Assembly: GCF_051014685.1 (NCBI RefSeq)
Contig: NW_027478757.1
Span: 62,001 to 126,000, forward strand
DNA length: 64,000 bases
Direction: 5' to 3'
Source: Ptiloglossa arizonensis
Lineage: Eukaryota; Arthropoda; Insecta; Hymenoptera; Colletidae
The notes beneath the pieces were generated by a model. The model was not told where the DNA came from. It ran no database searches and saw only the letters and a list, made by a program, of their open reading frames with translations. Each line of letters opens with the position of its first letter. Within the stretch, counting starts at the first letter, position 1. Of this stretch, positions 61,831 through 64,000 are shown in pieces. The position numbers were made by a program, and so were the translations under genes.

Positions 61831-62749
61831 CCGTTCTAGTTATTCGTTTCGAGCATCAGAACTGCGAAAATTTTGAGTTTCTCAAGCGTTTCTTACCTCC
61901 AAACTGCCATAACTCGCGAACGGATTGACCAATCCGCAAAATTTCTGTTGCATCTGAAAGTAGAAACTCGCCCGATTACAACACTATGCGTACTTTTCCC
62001 CTAGGCCGTTCTAGTTATTCGTTTCGAGCATCAGAACTGCAAAAATTTTGAGTTTCTCAAGCGTTTCTTACTTCCAAACTGCCATATCTCGCGAACGGAT
62101 TGACCAATCCGCAAAATTTCTGTTGCATCTGAAAGTAGAAACTCGCCCGATTACAACGGCATGCGTACTTTTCCCCTAGGCCGTTCTAGTTATTCGTTTC
62201 GAGCATCAGAACTGTGAAAATTTTGAGTTTCTCAAGCGTTTCTTACTTCCAAACTGCCATATCTCGCGAACGGATTGACAAATCCGCAAAATTTCTGTTG
62301 CATCTGAAAGTAGAAACTCGCCCGATTACAACACTATGCGTACTTTTCCCCTAGGCCGCCCTAGTTATTCGTTTCGAGCATCAGAACTGCAAAAATTTTG
62401 AGTTTCTCAAGCGTTTCTTACTTCCAAACTGCCATATCTCGCGAACGGATTGACCAATCCGCAAAATTTCTGTTGCATCTGAAAGTAGAAACTCGCCCGA
62501 TTACAACGGTATGCGTACTTTTCCCCTAGGCCGTTCTAGTTATTCGTTTCGAGCATCAGAACTGTGAAAATTTTTAGTTTCTCAAGCGTTTCTTACTTCC
62601 AAACTGCCATATCTCGCGAACGGATTGACCAATCCGCAAAATTTCTGTTGCACCTGAAAGTAGAAACTCGCCCGATTACAACGGTGTGCGTACTTTTCCC
62701 CTAGGCCATTCTTGTTATTCGTTTCGAGCATCAGAACCGCGAAAATTTT
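61831..62749 (+). repeat. Disordered monomers, partly repeated 1,400 bp to the right
   Basis: Contains 'ccgccctag/actgcaaaaa' and 'gtgaaaa' monomers. The 'ggattgacaaatcc' unit at about 62,265 recurs at about 63,665 (eight monomers). The last monomer carries several private changes ('ggccattcttgtt', 'agaaccgcg'). Confidence 0.7.
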
Positions 62750-63099
62750 GAGTTCCTCAAGCGTTTCTTACATCCTAACTGCCATATCTCGCGAACGGAT
62801 TTACCAATCCGCAAAATTTCTGTTGCATCTGAAAGTAGAAACTCGCCCGATTACAACTGTATGCGTAATTTTCCCCTAGCCCGTTCTAGTTATTCGTTTC
62901 GAGCAACAGAACTGCGAAAATTTTGAGTTTCTCAAGCGTTTCTTACATCCAAACTGCCATATCTCGCGAACGGATTTACCAATCCGCAAAATTTCTGTTG
63001 CATCTGAAAGTAGAGACTCGCCCGATTACAACTGTATGCGTAATTTTCCCCTAGCCCGTTCTAGTTATTCGTTTCGAGCAACAGAACTGCGAAAATTTT
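62750..63099 (+). repeat. Adjacent pair of sister monomers
   Basis: Monomers 62,750-62,924 and 62,925-63,099 share 'cggatttacc', 'acaactgtatg', 'gcgtaatttt', 'ctagcccg' and 'gagcaacag' at a 175-bp shift, so one is a direct copy of the other. The first differs by 'gagttcctc' and 'catcctaactg', and the second by 'gtagagactcg'. Confidence 0.8.
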
Positions 63100-63974
63100 G
63101 AGTTTCTCAAGCGTTTCTTACATCCAAACTGCCATATCTCGGGATCGGATTGACCAATCCGCACAATTTCTGTTGCATCTGAAAGTAGAAACACGCCCGA
63201 TTACAACACTATTCGTACTTTTCCCCTAGGCCGTTCTAGTTATTCGTTTCGAGCATCAGAACTGCGAAAATTTTGAGTTTCTCAAGCGTTTCTTACCTCC
63301 AAACTGCCATATCTCGCGAACGGATTGACCAATCCGCAAAATTTCTGTTGCATCTGAAAGTAGAAACTCGCCCGATTACAACACTATGCGTACATTTACC
63401 CTAGGCCGCCCTAGTTATTCGTTTCGAGCATCAGAACTGCAAAAATTTTGAGTTTCTCAAGCGTTTCTTACATCCAAACTGCCATATCTCGCGAACGGAT
63501 TGACCAATCCGCAAAATTTCTGTTGCATCTGAAAGTAGAAACTCGCCCGATTACAACGGTATGCGTACTTTTCCCCTAGGCCGTTCTAGTTATTCGTTTC
63601 GAGCATCAGAACTGTGAAAATTTTGAGTTTCTCAAGCGTTTCTTACATCCAAACTGCCATATCTCGCGAACGGATTGACAAATCCGCAAAATTTCTGTTG
63701 CATCTGAAAGTAGAAACTCGCCCGATTACAACACTATGCGTACTTTTCCCCTAGGCCGCCCTAGTTATTCGTTTCGAGCATCAGAACTGCAAAAATTTTG
63801 AGTTTCTCATGCGTTTCTTACTTCCAAACTGCCATATCTCGCGAACGGATTGACCAATCCGCAAAATTTCTGTTGCATCTGAAAGTGGAAACTCGCCCGA
63901 TTACAACGGTATGCGTACTTTTCCCCTAGGCCGTTCTAGTTATTCGTTTCGAGCATCAGAACTGTGAAAATTTT
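63100..63974 (+). repeat. Disordered monomers near the right window edge
   Basis: Five monomers with 'ctcgggatcgg', 'aaacacgccc', 'ctattcg', 'tacatttaccc', 'ctcatgcg' and 'gaaagtgg' variants. The 63.55-63.97 kb part is a near copy of 62.15-62.57 kb (+1,400 bp). Confidence 0.75.
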
Positions 63975-64000
63975 GAGTTTCTCAAGCGTTTCTTACTTCC
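63975..64000 (+). repeat. Partial satellite monomer at the right window edge
   Basis: First 26 bp of a monomer ('gagtttctcaagcg...'), cut by the window end. The array therefore continues to the right. Confidence 0.95.

Larger units (their letters stand above)
1..64000 (+). repeat. Satellite DNA array, 175-bp monomer, about 366 head-to-tail copies
   Basis: The same 175-bp unit recurs without a break across the whole window and in one orientation. Phase points ('gagtttctca') at 101 and 63,975 are 63,874 bp apart, which is 365 units of 175 bp less one base. Monomers differ from one another mostly by substitutions at recurrent positions, with only rare single-base indels. No unique sequence, mobile element or inverted unit was seen. 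Pure tandem arrays of nucleosome-sized monomers are typical of eukaryotic centromeric, pericentromeric or subtelomeric heterochromatin; which of these applies cannot be told from the window. I do not recognise the satellite family. The array extends beyond both window ends. Confidence 0.98.

Noticed and set aside
1..64000. CRISPR array
   Set aside because: The repeats are 175 bp and directly abutting, with no unique spacers and no cas genes.
1..64000. Primate alpha satellite or another known centromeric satellite
   Set aside because: The length is similar to the 171-bp alpha monomer, but I see no recognisable alphoid sequence and only a chance-level CENP-B-box-like match.
1..64000. Embedded transposon, rDNA spacer or telomeric repeat
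   Set aside because: The 175-bp phase is continuous across the window, with only single-base indels. There is no room for an insertion, and no TTAGG/TTAGGG-type runs or rRNA sequence were seen.

Overview
The whole 64-kb window is one uninterrupted satellite DNA array. A 175-bp monomer is repeated head to tail, always in the same orientation, from the first base to the last. Taking the start of each 'gagtttctca' as the phase point, the first full monomer starts at 101 and the last start is at 63,975. That is 365 periods in 63,874 bp (365 x 175 = 63,875, a net difference of one base). By eye I located 21 single-base indels (11 deletions, 10 insertions), and they account exactly for this net figure and for the spacing between the phase markers I checked. 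I saw no gene, tRNA, rRNA, transposon, inverted monomer or unique-sequence island. The array runs off both ends of the window, so its true length is unknown but exceeds 64 kb.

The organism is a eukaryote with a large tandem satellite, of the kind found at centromeres or in pericentromeric or subtelomeric heterochromatin. The consensus is about 44% GC (77 of 175) and is not CpG-depleted: 13 CpG against about 8 expected. This argues against heavy long-term cytosine methylation and is compatible with many invertebrates. I do not recognise the family and will not name a species. The monomer length is close to one nucleosome plus linker.

Layout. 1-3.9 kb: mixed monomers with a 15-monomer-spaced duplication. 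3.9-5.25 kb: a 4-monomer (700 bp) tandem. 4.7-8.4 kb: a 10-monomer (1,749 bp) tandem. 7.0-11.4 kb: a 14-monomer (2,449 bp) tandem that partly reuses the same units. 10.95-22.6 kb: a 13-monomer higher-order repeat (HOR, about 2,276 bp) with full copies and copies of 12, 7 and 6 monomers that have lost internal units. 21.8-30.55 kb: two almost identical 25-monomer (4,377 bp) blocks back to back. 30.55-35 kb: disordered, with a 5-monomer register at its right end. 35-47.8 kb: a mosaic of 24-, 29- and 17-monomer-spaced duplications. 47.8-53.5 kb: disordered. 53.5-57.5 kb: a 12-monomer (2,100 bp) tandem, then a 4-monomer tandem to about 58.56 kb, with a more diverged 12-mer relative at 60.1-61.8 kb. 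The remainder to 64 kb is disordered and richer in private variants.

Nothing here encodes a protein. 175 is not a multiple of 3, so each monomer shifts the reading frame, and the short ORFs are by-products of the repeat. The content of interest is the repeat architecture: nested, overlapping HORs of different period; a very recent 4.4-kb duplication; linked variant haplotypes that cross monomer borders; and a 16-bp dyad in most monomers. Coordinates of HOR tract edges are by-eye estimates, good to roughly tens of bases. Marker coordinates are exact as read.
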